Shown: positions 36,228-45,357, numbered from the stretch's first letter. The stretch: 64,000 nt of DNA from Paraburkholderia fungorum (GCF_900099835.1 NZ_FNKP01000002.1:2108001-2172000); one strand, 5' to 3'. The notes: generated from the letters alone by a model not told the origin. Numbers and translations are program-made.

Positions 36228-38483
36228 ATGAAAATGAAGTTGCGGTCCGACGATCCGAAGCTCGGCAAAATCAGCACGACCCTTTGCAGCATGCTCGCTG
36301 CCGGGCCGGCTCTCGCTCAAAGTACCGCGGCCACCGCGCCGCCCGACAGCGAAGGCCAGCTCGTGCCGATCGCCGTGCAAGGCCAGTCGGACGACGCCTT
36401 CAAGACCGACCACTCGTCGTCGATCAAATTCACCGCGCCGCTGCTGGATACGCCGAAATCGGTGACGGTCATCCCGCAGGAACTGATCCAGAGCACCGGC
36501 GCCTCGACGCTGACCGAAGCGCTGCGCACCGTGCCGGGCATCACGTTCGGCGCGGGCGAAGGCGGCAATCCGCTCGGCGACCGGCCGTTCATTCGCGGCT
36601 ACGACGCGCAGGGCAGCACCTTCGTCGACGGCATGCGCGACGTCGGCGCGACGACTCGCGAAGTGTTCAACATCCAGAGCGTTGAAGTGACCAAGGGTGC
36701 CGATGGCGCGTTCGGCGGCCGGGGCGGCGCGGGCGGCAGCATCAACCTGATCACCAAGGCTCCGCATCTGGGCAATTCCGCCGACGGCAGCGTGGGCCTC
36801 GGCACCGACCGCTACCGCCGCTTCACCGCCGACGGCAACTGGCAAGTGGCCGATCACGCGGCGTTCCGCCTGAACGTGATGAGCCACAACAACGACGTGG
36901 CCGGCCGCGACGCCGTCAACAACGAGCGCTGGGGCATTGCGCCGTCGTTCACATACGGCCTCGGCACGCCCACCCGCGTAACGACGAGCTACTACCATCT
37001 GCAAACGGACGACCTGCCCGACAGCGGCATTCCGTACTTCTACACGACGACCAACAAGCCGGCCAACGTCAGCACCATCTACCCGGCCGACGTGAACCGT
37101 CACAACTTCTACGGCCTGATCGACCGCGATTTCCGCAAGACCACGTCCGACGTCGGCACGGTGCGGATCGAGCACGACATCAACAGCAATCTGTCGATCC
37201 GCAACACCACGCGCTACACGAAGTCGACCCAGGACTACATCTGGACCCAGCCCGACGACAGTCAGGGCAACGTCGTGAACGGCATGGTGTGGCGCCGCGC
37301 AAATACGCGTGCCAGCGACGTCTACAGCCTCGCCAACCAGACCGAACTGTACGGCGACTTCAACACCGGCTTCCTGAAGCACAGCTTCACGACCGGCATC
37401 GAAGTGTCGCGCGAAACCAGTGTGAACGACTCGTACACGGTCGCGGCGGCAAGCGGCGCGATCTGCAAGACCAACGGCATCGGCGTCGCGTCGGGCTATA
37501 ACTGCACGAGTCTGTACTCGCCGAATCCGAACGACCCGTGGGCCGGTTCGGTCAAGCAGACGAACGATCCCAGCGAGCAACGCACCGTCACCAAGTCGCT
37601 CTATGCGTTCGACACGATCGAGCTGACGAAGCGCTGGCAAGCCAACGTCGGCCTGCGCGTCGACGATTACTCGACCGATTTCCGCAACACCGTGGCCAAC
37701 GGCGCGGGCCGCGTTTCGCGCGACGACACGCTGTTCAACTACCAGCTCGGCCTCGTGTTCAAGCCGGCATCGAACGGCAGCATCTATACGTCGATCTCGA
37801 CCTCGTCGACGCCGGCCGGCGCGTTGCTCGGCCAGGGTAGCGAAACGCAGTCGCTGACGCCGGGCCGTGGCGGCATCGGCGCGAACGCCGCCGATCTCGC
37901 ACCGGAGAAGAACCGCAGCATCGAAGTGGGCACCAAGTGGAACGTGCTGGACAACAAGCTCTCGCTGACGGGCGCGCTGTTCCAGATCGACACGACCAAC
38001 GCGCGCGTCACGTTGCCGGACAACAGCTACGCGATGGTCGGCAGCAAGCGCGTGCAAGGTTTCGAATTCGGCGTGGCGGGTCAGTTGACGAACAAGTGGC
38101 AGGTGTTCGGCGGCTACACGTACCTGAAGAGCCAGTTGCGCGACAACGGCAAAACGACGACCGACAACGGCCACCAGTTCCCGAATACGCCGAAGAACAG
38201 CATCAGCCTGTGGACCACGTATGAAGTTCTGCCGAAGTTCACGATTGGCGGCGGCGCGTTCTACATGTCGCAGGTTTATGGCGACACGGCGAATCTGCGC
38301 GCGGTGCCGGCTTACTGGCGCTTCGACGGCGTAGCGACGTATCGCGTGAACAAGCATGTCGATCTGCAACTGAACGTGCAGAACATGTTCAACCGCACGT
38401 ACTACGACCAGGCTTACGCGTCGCACTACGCGTCGATCGCACCGGGACGCTCCGCGTTCCTGACGCTGAACGCCCACTACTAA
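36228..38483 (+). CDS. TonB-dependent siderophore receptor (Fiu/PiuA-like)
   Basis: 751 residues with an N-terminal export signal (about 1-31), then a TonB-box/plug region in which DTPKSVTVIPQELIQ and TLTEALRTVPGITFGAGEGG are typical of catecholate receptors, GDRPFIRGYDAQGSTFVDGMRD completes the plug, and a 22-stranded barrel ends with PGRSAFLTLNAHY (aromatic C-terminus). It imports ferric catecholate siderophores at the outer membrane with TonB energy. It heads an operon with a Sel1 protein (10 bases on) and a PKHD hydroxylase, matching the Pseudomonas piuA-piuC neighbourhood, and has a Fur box upstream. Confidence 0.93.
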   Translation: MKMKLRSDDPKLGKISTTLCSMLAAGPALAQSTAATAPPDSEGQLVPIAVQGQSDDAFKTDHSSSIKFTAPLLDTPKSVTVIPQELIQSTGASTLTEALRTVPGITFGAGEGGNPLGDRPFIRGYDAQGSTFVDGMRDVGATTREVFNIQSVEVTKGADGAFGGRGGAGGSINLITKAPHLGNSADGSVGLGTDRYRRFTADGNWQVADHAAFRLNVMSHNNDVAGRDAVNNERWGIAPSFTYGLGTPTRVTTSYYHLQTDDLPDSGIPYFYTTTNKPANVSTIYPADVNRHNFYGLIDRDFRKTTSDVGTVRIEHDINSNLSIRNTTRYTKSTQDYIWTQPDDSQGNVVNGMVWRRANTRASDVYSLANQTELYGDFNTGFLKHSFTTGIEVSRETSVNDSYTVAAASGAICKTNGIGVASGYNCTSLYSPNPNDPWAGSVKQTNDPSEQRTVTKSLYAFDTIELTKRWQANVGLRVDDYSTDFRNTVANGAGRVSRDDTLFNYQLGLVFKPASNGSIYTSISTSSTPAGALLGQGSETQSLTPGRGGIGANAADLAPEKNRSIEVGTKWNVLDNKLSLTGALFQIDTTNARVTLPDNSYAMVGSKRVQGFEFGVAGQLTNKWQVFGGYTYLKSQLRDNGKTTTDNGHQFPNTPKNSISLWTTYEVLPKFTIGGGAFYMSQVYGDTANLRAVPAYWRFDGVATYRVNKHVDLQLNVQNMFNRTYYDQAYASHYASIAPGRSAFLTLNAHY

Positions 38484-38493
38484 GCACGGCGTA

Positions 38494-39279
38494 ATGGAAC
38501 CCGCAACGCAAGTGACCTTGAAAGCGCTGGCGAACGTGTCGCACGACGAGTTCGCCGCGATTCTCGCCGGGCCGCCCGCCCAGGCTGCCGCCTGGGTGGC
38601 GGCGGCCGCTCACAACGGTATTGTCGAAGCGCAGGCCGTGTATGGGCAGTATCTGCTCGACGGCCACGGCGTCGAACGCAATACCGACGAAGCGTTCACG
38701 TGGTTCAGACACGCGGCGCGGCGCGATCATCCGATGGCGATGAACATGCTGGGCCGCTGTTATGAGCATGGTTGGGGCACGGCTCGATGTGCGCCGGTTG
38801 CCGTGTACTGGTACCGGCTCGCGGCGCAGGCGGGGCTGGACTGGGGGATGTACAACTATGCGTCGGCGCTGGCGCTCGGTAACGGAATTACCTGTGACCG
38901 CGCGCAGGCGTTGCAGTGGTTCCAGCGCGCGACCGGTCTCGGTCACACGAAGTCGTTGAACTTCATCGGCAGCTTTTACGAAGATGGCTGGGAGGTCGAC
39001 GCAGACATCGACATCGCGCTCGACTTCTACCATCGCGCTGCGCAAGGCGGCGACTTCCGCGGACAATTCAACTACGCGCGACTGATGGCCGAACGCGGCG
39101 ATATCGACACTGCGCTGCACTGGTTGCGGCGCGTGCCGCTCACTGCGACACCAGCATTCATCGCGAAGATGCAGGGATGGCTCGCGGCATCGCCAGTCAG
39201 CGCGTTGCGCGCGCTGGGTAATGAAATGAACCTGAGCGCCCGCAGACCGGCCCGCTTTCTCTGGGAGTCGCGCACATGA
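38494..39279 (+). CDS. Sel1-repeat protein of the siderophore receptor operon
   Basis: 261 residues with four Sel1-like repeats of about 36 residues ([80 protein letters not shown] and their continuations). No signal peptide. Sel1 repeats form a helical solenoid for protein-protein contacts. Its position between the receptor and the PKHD hydroxylase is conserved in Pseudomonas piu loci, but its role there is unclear. The next start overlaps its stop. Confidence 0.9.
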   Translation: MEPATQVTLKALANVSHDEFAAILAGPPAQAAAWVAAAAHNGIVEAQAVYGQYLLDGHGVERNTDEAFTWFRHAARRDHPMAMNMLGRCYEHGWGTARCAPVAVYWYRLAAQAGLDWGMYNYASALALGNGITCDRAQALQWFQRATGLGHTKSLNFIGSFYEDGWEVDADIDIALDFYHRAAQGGDFRGQFNYARLMAERGDIDTALHWLRRVPLTATPAFIAKMQGWLAASPVSALRALGNEMNLSARRPARFLWESRT

Positions 39280-39959
39280 TGCTGCATCTGCAAGGCGTAT
39301 TGACCAAACAGCAGGTCGCGCAATGCCGCGAAGTGCTCGATGCGGCGCCGTGGGCCGATGGCAATGCGACGTCCGGCGCGCAATCGGCACAAGCCAAACG
39401 CAACCAGCAACTGCCTGAAGGCTCGCCCGCCGCACGCGCGGTGGGCGACGCGATTCAGGACGCTCTCGGCCAGAACTCGCGCTTTTTTTCCGCTGCGTTG
39501 CCGCTGAAAGTATTCCCGCCGCTATTCAACCGCTATGCCGGCGGCGACGGTTTCGGCACCCACGTCGACAACGCGATCCGCCTGTTGAAGGGCACCGATT
39601 TCCGCATTCGCAGCGATTTGTCAGCGACACTGTTTCTCGCCGAACCGGACACTTACGACGGCGGCGAACTGTGCATCGAAGACACATATGGCGTGCATCG
39701 CGCGAAACTGCCCGCGGGCGACATGGTGCTCTACCCGGCTTCGAGCCTGCATCATGTGAGTCCGGTGACGCGCGGCGTGCGGCTCGCTTCGTTCTTCTGG
39801 ATTCAAAGCATGGTGCGCGACGACGGCGAGCGCACCACGCTGTTTCAACTCGATAACGACGTGCAGCGCCTCGCTGCCGAGAAGGGTTCGAACGATCCCA
39901 CCGTGGTCAGCCTGACCGGCATCTATCACAATCTGCTACGTCGCTGGGCCGACGCCTGA
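39276..39959 (+). CDS. piuC: Fe(II)/2-oxoglutarate PKHD-type hydroxylase (PiuC/YbiX)
   Basis: 227 residues, the normal length of the PKHD-type hydroxylase family. The iron-binding facial triad is H96 and D98 in GTHVDNAIR and H159 in SLHHVSP; R169 in [11 protein letters not shown] should bind 2-oxoglutarate. It is an oxygenase expressed in iron starvation with the siderophore receptor in Pseudomonas and E. coli; its substrate has not been settled, and modification of siderophore or receptor-associated molecules has been suggested. Start overlaps the Sel1 gene stop as ATGATG. Confidence 0.92.
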   Translation: MMLHLQGVLTKQQVAQCREVLDAAPWADGNATSGAQSAQAKRNQQLPEGSPAARAVGDAIQDALGQNSRFFSAALPLKVFPPLFNRYAGGDGFGTHVDNAIRLLKGTDFRIRSDLSATLFLAEPDTYDGGELCIEDTYGVHRAKLPAGDMVLYPASSLHHVSPVTRGVRLASFFWIQSMVRDDGERTTLFQLDNDVQRLAAEKGSNDPTVVSLTGIYHNLLRRWADA

Positions 39960-40001
39960 GAACGCGCGTGCAACGATGCGCGAATGGAAGTGCCAATAAG
40001 A

Positions 40002-40038
40002 AACGCCGCGGGGCGTTGGGCGGCTTTTCGTCTATTCG
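40002..40038 (+). terminator. possible terminator of the iron-uptake operon
   Basis: Hairpin with AACGCC (40002-40007) and GGCGTT (40012-40017) around a GCGG loop, followed by GGGCGGCTTTT. Located 42 bases after the piuC stop. The stem is short, so confidence is moderate. Confidence 0.5.
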
Positions 40039-40355
40039 GCTCGTCTTTCAACTTGCCACGAATTGAAGCGCTGCCATCCATAGGCGCTAACCGGAATGAC
40101 AACGGCGGCACAAATTAAACAGACCAGGCCTAGTAGCAGCAACAGACCGGGGTCGTCCATCTGCAAAACGCCAGGGTCGTATTCGGGCTTAAATCTTCTG
40201 ACAGTCCAGAGTAAGCCGTTATTGACTGCCTCATAAAACCCGATAGGTATCAGATACCAGACACGCGAAAGAACGAAGTGACACGCCGAAAAAACCAAGG
40301 CGCTCCACAATGCCGCTGACCCGATGCACCATGCAACAAACGCCAGGCGCTTCAT
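40032..40355 (-). CDS. small two-helix membrane protein, possible orphan immunity protein
   Basis: 107 residues with hydrophobic helices at about 7-30 and 70-92 flanking a soluble loop that contains LLWTVRRFKPEYDPGVLQMDDPG; an intermediate segment (32-48) is moderately hydrophobic. I do not recognise the family. Its ATG overlaps the final TGA of the Hcp-type remnant as ATGA, so it was translated with that gene. In type VI effector loci the gene coupled directly after an effector is usually its immunity protein, and membrane immunity proteins guard against periplasmic or membrane toxins. GC is lower than the neighbours, consistent with acquired DNA. Confidence 0.6.
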   Translation of the reverse strand: MKRLAFVAWCIGSAALWSALVFSACHFVLSRVWYLIPIGFYEAVNNGLLWTVRRFKPEYDPGVLQMDDPGLLLLLGLVCLICAAVVIPVSAYGWQRFNSWQVERRAE

Positions 40356-40645
40356 CGAACATCTACCCAGCCGTACGCCTTCAAGGTGCTTCCGGGTAAA
40401 GACATGTCGGGATTATGTCGGCGAATGTGACGCTCCAGACGATCAAATTCACTGGGATGTTTAATGGTTAATGGACGATGGTGACGCGCACCCATCAGCT
40501 TTCCCGTGTGCCCGTCCGTGAGCGAATGAATTCCATGCGTGAGACTTAGAACTTCGATGCTTCACTCGCGACCCGATACTTCACTGGACCCCCGAAGGTC
40601 CGCACCGCCTTCATCTTTCAACCACAAACGCAAAGGAACTGCCAT
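40352..40645 (-). pseudogene. hcp: remnant of a type VI secretion Hcp-family gene (possible Hcp-effector fusion)
   Basis: From an ATG at 40645 with GGAG five bases upstream, the frame reads MAVPLRLWLKDEGGADLRGS...VSGRE, meets TGA at 40562-40564, then continues in the same frame as SIEVLSLTHGIHSLTDGHTG, KLMGARHHRPLTI to a stop at 40352. This matches the first 60 residues of enteric-type Hcp proteins (…DREGSIEV…NTGKLTGTR…), where the TGA codon takes the place of the conserved Gly (GGA to TGA). After RPLTI the resemblance stops and about 35 residues of other sequence (EFDRLERHIRRHNPDM…) follow, possibly the tail of a C-terminal effector domain left by a deletion. Full Hcp is about 160 residues. 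Confidence 0.75.
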
Positions 40646-41164
40646 TGATTCTCCGCTCGGAAAGGGTCCGGTTAAACCGGTGAATTGCCCTTTTAGCACG
40701 TCGCAGAAATTGAAACGGTGAAGAATCGTCAAAGGTTTTGAGTTACCTTTCCCGCCATGTTTGCAACGGAATCAGGATGCATGAAATGAACGCCACTTCC
40801 TGGATTTGTCTGATGCGCCAGTCGCAACATAAAGCGCGGCGTCTCGGAGCGGACGTTGAACGCATGGCTGATCATCACGTTTATCGCCTCACTTGCCGAA
40901 ACACTCATGAAATCACACGTATATCGCATTCCGCACTGGTCGGCGCGGCCCCGCCAGAATATGTTTCGGGTGAAGTGACAATTCGGCATGCTTGCCCTCG
41001 TGGGACAAACGACAAAACTTTTCGTCAAATTCAGCTTTATTTGCTCACTGTGCTTCGCCATGAAAAACACCCCAAATCGTTGGACGGGTGTCCAACGATT
41101 TGGGGTGTAACGCGGAGCAACTGCTCCGCGGCGTCTTTCATCGAGGCTCGATAGAGCGCGCAGC
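40646..41164. other. low-GC stretch between the Hcp remnant and the mctP terminator
   Basis: No gene I can support. A minus-strand frame from an ATG at 41061 to 40729 would encode about 110 residues (ending VHFMHPDSVANMAGKVTQNL), but it has no ribosome site, starts right at the terminator hairpin and resembles no family I know. It may be a decayed part of the same accessory element as the Hcp remnant. Confidence 0.4.
41060..41108 (-). terminator. strong Rho-independent terminator of the mctP gene
   Basis: A perfect 19-base inverted repeat (41067-41085 and 41090-41108) with a four-base loop, followed on the minus strand by TTTTT. It lies about 57 bases after the mctP stop. Confidence 0.9.
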
Positions 41165-42646
41165 TCAGGCTGCTACCACCGCCCTACGCGGCGACACCAC
41201 CGACACCGCGAAACTGACGACGATATTCGCCACCAGTGCAATCAGGCCGATATACAGCGGATAAACCGCGTCGCCAAGGTGCAGCGCGTACACCGGCTTG
41301 AGCCCTTGCGAAATCGCGAGGCCCGTGCCGATCACGATCCCCACCAGCCAGCCGGCGAACAGCCCCGGCGTATTCAGGCGGCGCGTGTACAGCGTGAACA
41401 CGATGGCCGGGAAAATCTGCAGAATCCACACGCCGCCGAGCAGTTGCAGGTCGATCGCGTACTGCGTCGGCAGGAACACGATGAACAGCAGCGCGCCGAA
41501 CTTGACGACCAGCGACACGATCTTCGCGGTGGACGCCTCGCCTTCAGGCGAAATATTCGGCGACACCAGCGGACGCCACAAATTACGCGTGAACAGATTG
41601 GCCGCGCCGATCGACATGATCGCGGCGGGCACCAGCGCGCTAATCGCAATCGCAGCCGCCGCGAAGCCGACGAACCACGACGGGAACAGCGTGCCGAACA
41701 GCGCCGGCACCACGTCGGACGCCGATTTCACGTTCACGCCCGCAGCGATCGCCATATAGCCGAGCAATGCGATCAGACCGAGCAGCAACGTGTAAGCCGG
41801 CAGGAAGATCGCGTTCTTGCGCACCGTCTTCGCCGACGCGGACGACAACACCGCCGTCATCGTATGCGGATACATGAACGCCGCGAGCGCCGAACCCAAC
41901 GCGAGCGAAGCATACGCGGTGAACTGCGTCGGCTTCAGCAGAATGCCGGTCGCGCCGCCTTTCGCCTTGAAGTGCGCATCGGCCATGTCGAACACGTGCG
42001 CGTAGCCGCCGAGTTTCACCGGAATCAGCCACACCGCCGCGATCACGACGATGTAGATCATGATGTCCTTGACGAACGCGATCATCGCCGGAGCACGCAG
42101 GCCGCTCGCGTAGGTGTACAGCGCGAGAATCACGAACGCAACAATCAGCGGCATTTCGCCGGTCACGCCGAGTCCCTTGATCACCACCTGCATACCGACC
42201 AGTTGCAGCGCGATATACGGCATCGTCGCGACAATGCCTGTCAATGCGACCGCTGCCGGGAACCACTTGCCGCCGTATTCGCCCTGCACATAATCGGCTG
42301 CCGTGATGTGGTTTTTCGCATGCGCGACCTTCCACAGTTTCGGCATCACCGCGAACACGAACGGGTAAACGATGATCGTATAAGGCAAAGCGAAGAAGCC
42401 GTACGCGCCCACCGAGTAGACCAGCGCGGGCACTGCGATCACCGTATAAGCGGTGTAGAAATCGCCGCCCACCAGGAACCACGAAATGACCGTGCCGAAC
42501 TGACGGCCGCCCAGACCCCACTCGTGCAATTGCGTCATGTCGCCCCGCTTCCAGCGCGCAGCGAAGAAGCCGATCACGGTGACCAGCACGAAGAACGCGA
42601 TAAAGACGGTCATCGCGACCGGATTCACAGGATTGATATCGCTCAT
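41165..42646 (-). CDS. mctP: sodium:solute symporter, MctP-like monocarboxylate transporter
   Basis: 493 residues from the ATG at 42646, which overlaps the DUF3311 gene stop as ATGA. About 13 membrane helices and SSS-family motifs: EWGLGGRQFGTVISWFLVGGDFYTAYT near the start, ITAADYVQGEYGGKWF, and SALVPAAIMSIGAANLFTRNLW in the family core. The pairing with a DUF3311 small membrane protein and a neighbouring HisKA_3/LuxR-type two-component system matches the rhizobial MctP locus, which imports lactate, pyruvate, acetate, propionate and alanine. The assignment to monocarboxylates is inferred from that context. Confidence 0.87.
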   Translation of the reverse strand: MSDINPVNPVAMTVFIAFFVLVTVIGFFAARWKRGDMTQLHEWGLGGRQFGTVISWFLVGGDFYTAYTVIAVPALVYSVGAYGFFALPYTIIVYPFVFAVMPKLWKVAHAKNHITAADYVQGEYGGKWFPAAVALTGIVATMPYIALQLVGMQVVIKGLGVTGEMPLIVAFVILALYTYASGLRAPAMIAFVKDIMIYIVVIAAVWLIPVKLGGYAHVFDMADAHFKAKGGATGILLKPTQFTAYASLALGSALAAFMYPHTMTAVLSSASAKTVRKNAIFLPAYTLLLGLIALLGYMAIAAGVNVKSASDVVPALFGTLFPSWFVGFAAAAIAISALVPAAIMSIGAANLFTRNLWRPLVSPNISPEGEASTAKIVSLVVKFGALLFIVFLPTQYAIDLQLLGGVWILQIFPAIVFTLYTRRLNTPGLFAGWLVGIVIGTGLAISQGLKPVYALHLGDAVYPLYIGLIALVANIVVSFAVSVVSPRRAVVAA

Positions 42647-42840
42647 TTGACACCTCGGTACACGGCGTAAATCAGTAGCGAGGTCAACGGCACCCACAAG
42701 AACTGATACCAGTAAAAGAACGGAAAGCCCGCGAACGACGGATACGCGTGGTTATAAAACGGCAACCACAACAACGCGATATAGGGGAACAGCAGAATGA
42801 GCCAGAGCCATGAACGGCTGGCGGATGGGGAGGTCTCCAC
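42643..42840 (-). CDS. DUF3311 small membrane subunit of the MctP-like transporter
   Basis: 65 residues with two membrane helices (about 10-27 and 43-62) joined by NHAYPSFAGFPFFYWYQFLW, the typical DUF3311 pattern. Such proteins are encoded directly before sodium:solute symporters of the MctP/PanF type and are taken to be accessory subunits. Its stop overlaps the transporter start, so the two are coupled. Confidence 0.87.
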   Translation of the reverse strand: METSPSASRSWLWLILLFPYIALLWLPFYNHAYPSFAGFPFFYWYQFLWVPLTSLLIYAVYRGVK

Positions 42841-43078
42841 GAACTTCTCCTAAGTCTATTATTGACGCCGCGCAGCGTGGCTTGTGGCCCGATACGCGGA
42901 AAACCGGTGATCTGATATCAGGTGTAAAACCCGATTCAGGCGTCTCCTGTCATGGCATGAGAATGCCGGACCGGCCCGCTGCGCCATGGCGCATAGGCGA
43001 CGGCGTCCGCGCTCCAGACGCGCGGTACGCCGCGGCGTTGTAGTATTCGCCTTCGTGAGCGACCTTACAAGCGCGCAA

Positions 43079-43115
43079 CTACGTAAGCCGGCTACGTAAT
43101 ACTACGTAGCCGGCT
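43079..43115. promoter_or_regulatory. inverted repeat with three CTACGTA motifs, candidate operator
   Basis: Between the divergent transporter and kinase genes, CTACGTA occurs at 43079-43085, 43092-43098 and 43102-43108. The last two belong to a perfect inverted repeat AGCCGGCTACGTA (43086-43098) and TACGTAGCCGGCT (43103-43115) with a four-base spacer. It ends 16 bases before the kinase start. It may be the site of the neighbouring LuxR/NarL-type regulator or an mRNA leader hairpin. Confidence 0.55.
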
Positions 43116-43131
43116 CGCTGTCTTTCCGACG

Positions 43132-44544
43132 ATGAAACTCAAAGCCAAGATTGTGCTGCTGGCGATCGTGCCCTTTCTGGCGGCCATCGCCAGCATCGAA
43201 ATGGGCGTGCGCGAGCAGGCCACCGCGCTCGCCGAGCGGCAGCACGCGACGACCCAGGCGGCCTATCTGGCCAGCAAGGAAATCGAACTCAAGCATTACG
43301 TCGAACTCGCGACCACGGCGATCGAGCCGCTTTACGAAGCGGGCCGGGACAATGCGCGCGACGACGCATTGTTGCGCACCCGCGCGCTCGACGTGCTCGA
43401 GAAAATGGATTTCGGCAAGGACGGCTACTTTTTCGTCTACGACATGCATGGCCGTTCGCTGATGCATCCGCGCGAGCCGGACCTCGTCGGGCGCGATTTG
43501 TGGACGCTGCGCGACAGCCAGGGCGTGCCGACCATCCAGCGGCTGATCGCGGCGGCGTCGAATGGCGGCGGCTATGTGCGCTATCTGTGGCACCGGCCGT
43601 CGACCGGCAAGGTTGCATCGAAACTCGGCTACGTAGTGCCGCTGCCCCGCTGGGGCTGGATGATCGGCACCGGCATCTATCTCGACGACGTCGACACGAC
43701 GCTCGCGCATATCGACGAAGGCGCGGCGGCCAACATCGACCGTACGATGAAATGGATCGACACGATCGCGGTGGCTGGACTGGCGGTGATCGCGCTGTGC
43801 GCGCTCGTGCTGAACGTCACCGAATACCGTAGCGCCGACGCCAAACTGAAGCGCCTCGCGCAGCAGGTAGTCGAGTCGCAGGAAAACGAACGGGCGCGGC
43901 TTTCGCGCGAACTGCACGACGGCATCAGCCAGATGATGGTGTCGGTGAAACTGCTGCTCGAATCCGCGCTGGCGCGCTTCGAGCGCAGCGAGTCGCGCGT
44001 GCCCGCCGCCGAAGCCGCGCTGTCCACGAGTCTCACGCGTCTTGGCGATACCTTGCGCGAAGTGCGCCGCATTTCGCACGCGCTGCGTCCATCGATGCTC
44101 GACGATCTCGGCGTCGCGGCCGCGCTCGAACAACTCACGCGCGAACTCAGCGACGAGTCCGGCATCGAGATCGGCTTCACGCAGATCGCGCACACGCACG
44201 CGGCCACGCTGCCCGACGCGGTCAACACCGTGCTGTTCCGCATCGCCCAGGAAGCGCTGACCAACATCGTGCGGCACGCGCAGGCAACGAGCGCGGCACT
44301 GGCGCTCGAAATCTCGCACGACGCCGTCACGCTGACCATCGCCGACAACGGACGCGGTTTCGACGTGACCCACGCTTTCGTCGGCCGACGCTCGGGCGTC
44401 GGTCTTCGCAACATGCGCGAGCGACTCGAACCGCTCGGCGGCAAGCTGTCGCTGAACTCGCAAGCCGGACACACGCTCGTGACCGCACGCGTGCCGCTTG
44501 GAACGCCGGAACCCGCCGCCCTCGCCGACCCAATCCGATCATGA
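43132..44544 (+). CDS. Cache-domain histidine kinase (MctS-like)
   Basis: 470 residues. A first helix (7-24) and a second (about 211-230) enclose a periplasmic single-Cache domain with FGKDGYFFVYDMHGRSLMHP and YVVPLPRWGWMIGTGIYLDD, typical of sensors for small carboxylates. The kinase core is of the HisKA_3 class: ENERARLSRELHDGISQMMV with H262, then RIAQEALTNIVRHAQATSA and ADNGRGFD, GVGLRNMRERLE. It should phosphorylate the LuxR-type regulator whose gene overlaps its end by four bases. Placed divergent from mctP, it is the likely sensor of the transported acids, as in Rhizobium MctS. Confidence 0.88.
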   Translation: MKLKAKIVLLAIVPFLAAIASIEMGVREQATALAERQHATTQAAYLASKEIELKHYVELATTAIEPLYEAGRDNARDDALLRTRALDVLEKMDFGKDGYFFVYDMHGRSLMHPREPDLVGRDLWTLRDSQGVPTIQRLIAAASNGGGYVRYLWHRPSTGKVASKLGYVVPLPRWGWMIGTGIYLDDVDTTLAHIDEGAAANIDRTMKWIDTIAVAGLAVIALCALVLNVTEYRSADAKLKRLAQQVVESQENERARLSRELHDGISQMMVSVKLLLESALARFERSESRVPAAEAALSTSLTRLGDTLREVRRISHALRPSMLDDLGVAAALEQLTRELSDESGIEIGFTQIAHTHAATLPDAVNTVLFRIAQEALTNIVRHAQATSAALALEISHDAVTLTIADNGRGFDVTHAFVGRRSGVGLRNMRERLEPLGGKLSLNSQAGHTLVTARVPLGTPEPAALADPIRS

Positions 44545-45188
44545 ACGATACTTCCCACGCCACTGCACGCCTGCTTCTCGTCGACGACCATCCGCTCGTG
44601 CGCGACGGCTTGCGCGCCCGTCTCGAAGCGGTACGCAACTTCGAAATCGTCGGCGAAGCGGGCAATGCGCAGGAAGCGCTCGCGCTTGCCGACAGTCAGA
44701 CACCCGATCTCGTCCTCATGGACGTCGGCATGACGGGGATGAACGGCATCGCGCTCGCCGGTCTCTTTCATGAGCGATTTCCCGGCATCCGCGTGCTGAT
44801 GCTGTCGATGCACGACAACCTCGAATACGTGACGCAGGCGGTTCGCGCCGGAGCGGGCGGATATGTGCTGAAGGATTCGCCCGCGACCGAAATCATTCAG
44901 GCCATCGACGCCGTGCTCTCCGGTAAAACTTTCTTCAGCGCCGGCCTGGGCGCGCGTCTGATCCAGGCGTCGGCGACGCAATCGCCAATTGAACGGCTGA
45001 CGCCGCGCGAGCGCGATATTCTCGATGCGCTCGCGGAGGGCCTGTCGAGCAAGCAGATTGCGCAGCGCAACGACCTGTCGGTGCGTACCGTGGAGACGCA
45101 TCGGCTGAATCTGAAGCGCAAGCTCGATATAGAGGGACAGGCGGAGCTGATTAAATTCGCGGTAGAAAACCAGCGAACGAAGCGGTGA
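44541..45188 (+). CDS. NarL/LuxR-family response regulator (MctR-like)
   Basis: 215 residues: receiver domain with acidic D15/D16, phosphoacceptor D61 in LVLMDVGMTGMNG and K in GGYVLKDSPA, then a LuxR-type helix-turn-helix (about 150-210) with LTPRERDILDALAEGLSSKQIAQ and SVRTVETHRLNLKRKL. Coupled to the Cache-domain kinase by ATGA overlap. Expected to activate the divergent DUF3311-mctP operon; the CTACGTA inverted repeat at 43079-43115 is a candidate site. Confidence 0.9.
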   Translation: MNDTSHATARLLLVDDHPLVRDGLRARLEAVRNFEIVGEAGNAQEALALADSQTPDLVLMDVGMTGMNGIALAGLFHERFPGIRVLMLSMHDNLEYVTQAVRAGAGGYVLKDSPATEIIQAIDAVLSGKTFFSAGLGARLIQASATQSPIERLTPRERDILDALAEGLSSKQIAQRNDLSVRTVETHRLNLKRKLDIEGQAELIKFAVENQRTKR

Positions 45189-45357
45189 GCTAATGAGTTG
45201 TGCGTTGCCGCGCCATTTACCTGAAACGTATTAATGCACGCGGCAAATACATTCCTTACGCATATATGCCGCAGTCCGACTATCGTCCTGCCGTCTTATT
45301 TTCGTCGTAAAATGCGCGTGCCGCCGCGATGTACCGGCGAATAGCCCTTCATCTGCG

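Noticed and set aside
36150..38477. 775-codon open frame antisense to the TonB-dependent receptor
   Set aside because: It mirrors the receptor gene codon for codon with the Arg/Val/Ala/Asp bias seen in antisense frames of high-GC genes and contains no family motif.
40729..41061. 110-codon minus-strand frame between the Hcp remnant and the mctP terminator
   Set aside because: Starts at the base of a strong terminator without a ribosome site and matches nothing I know; may be decayed accessory DNA.
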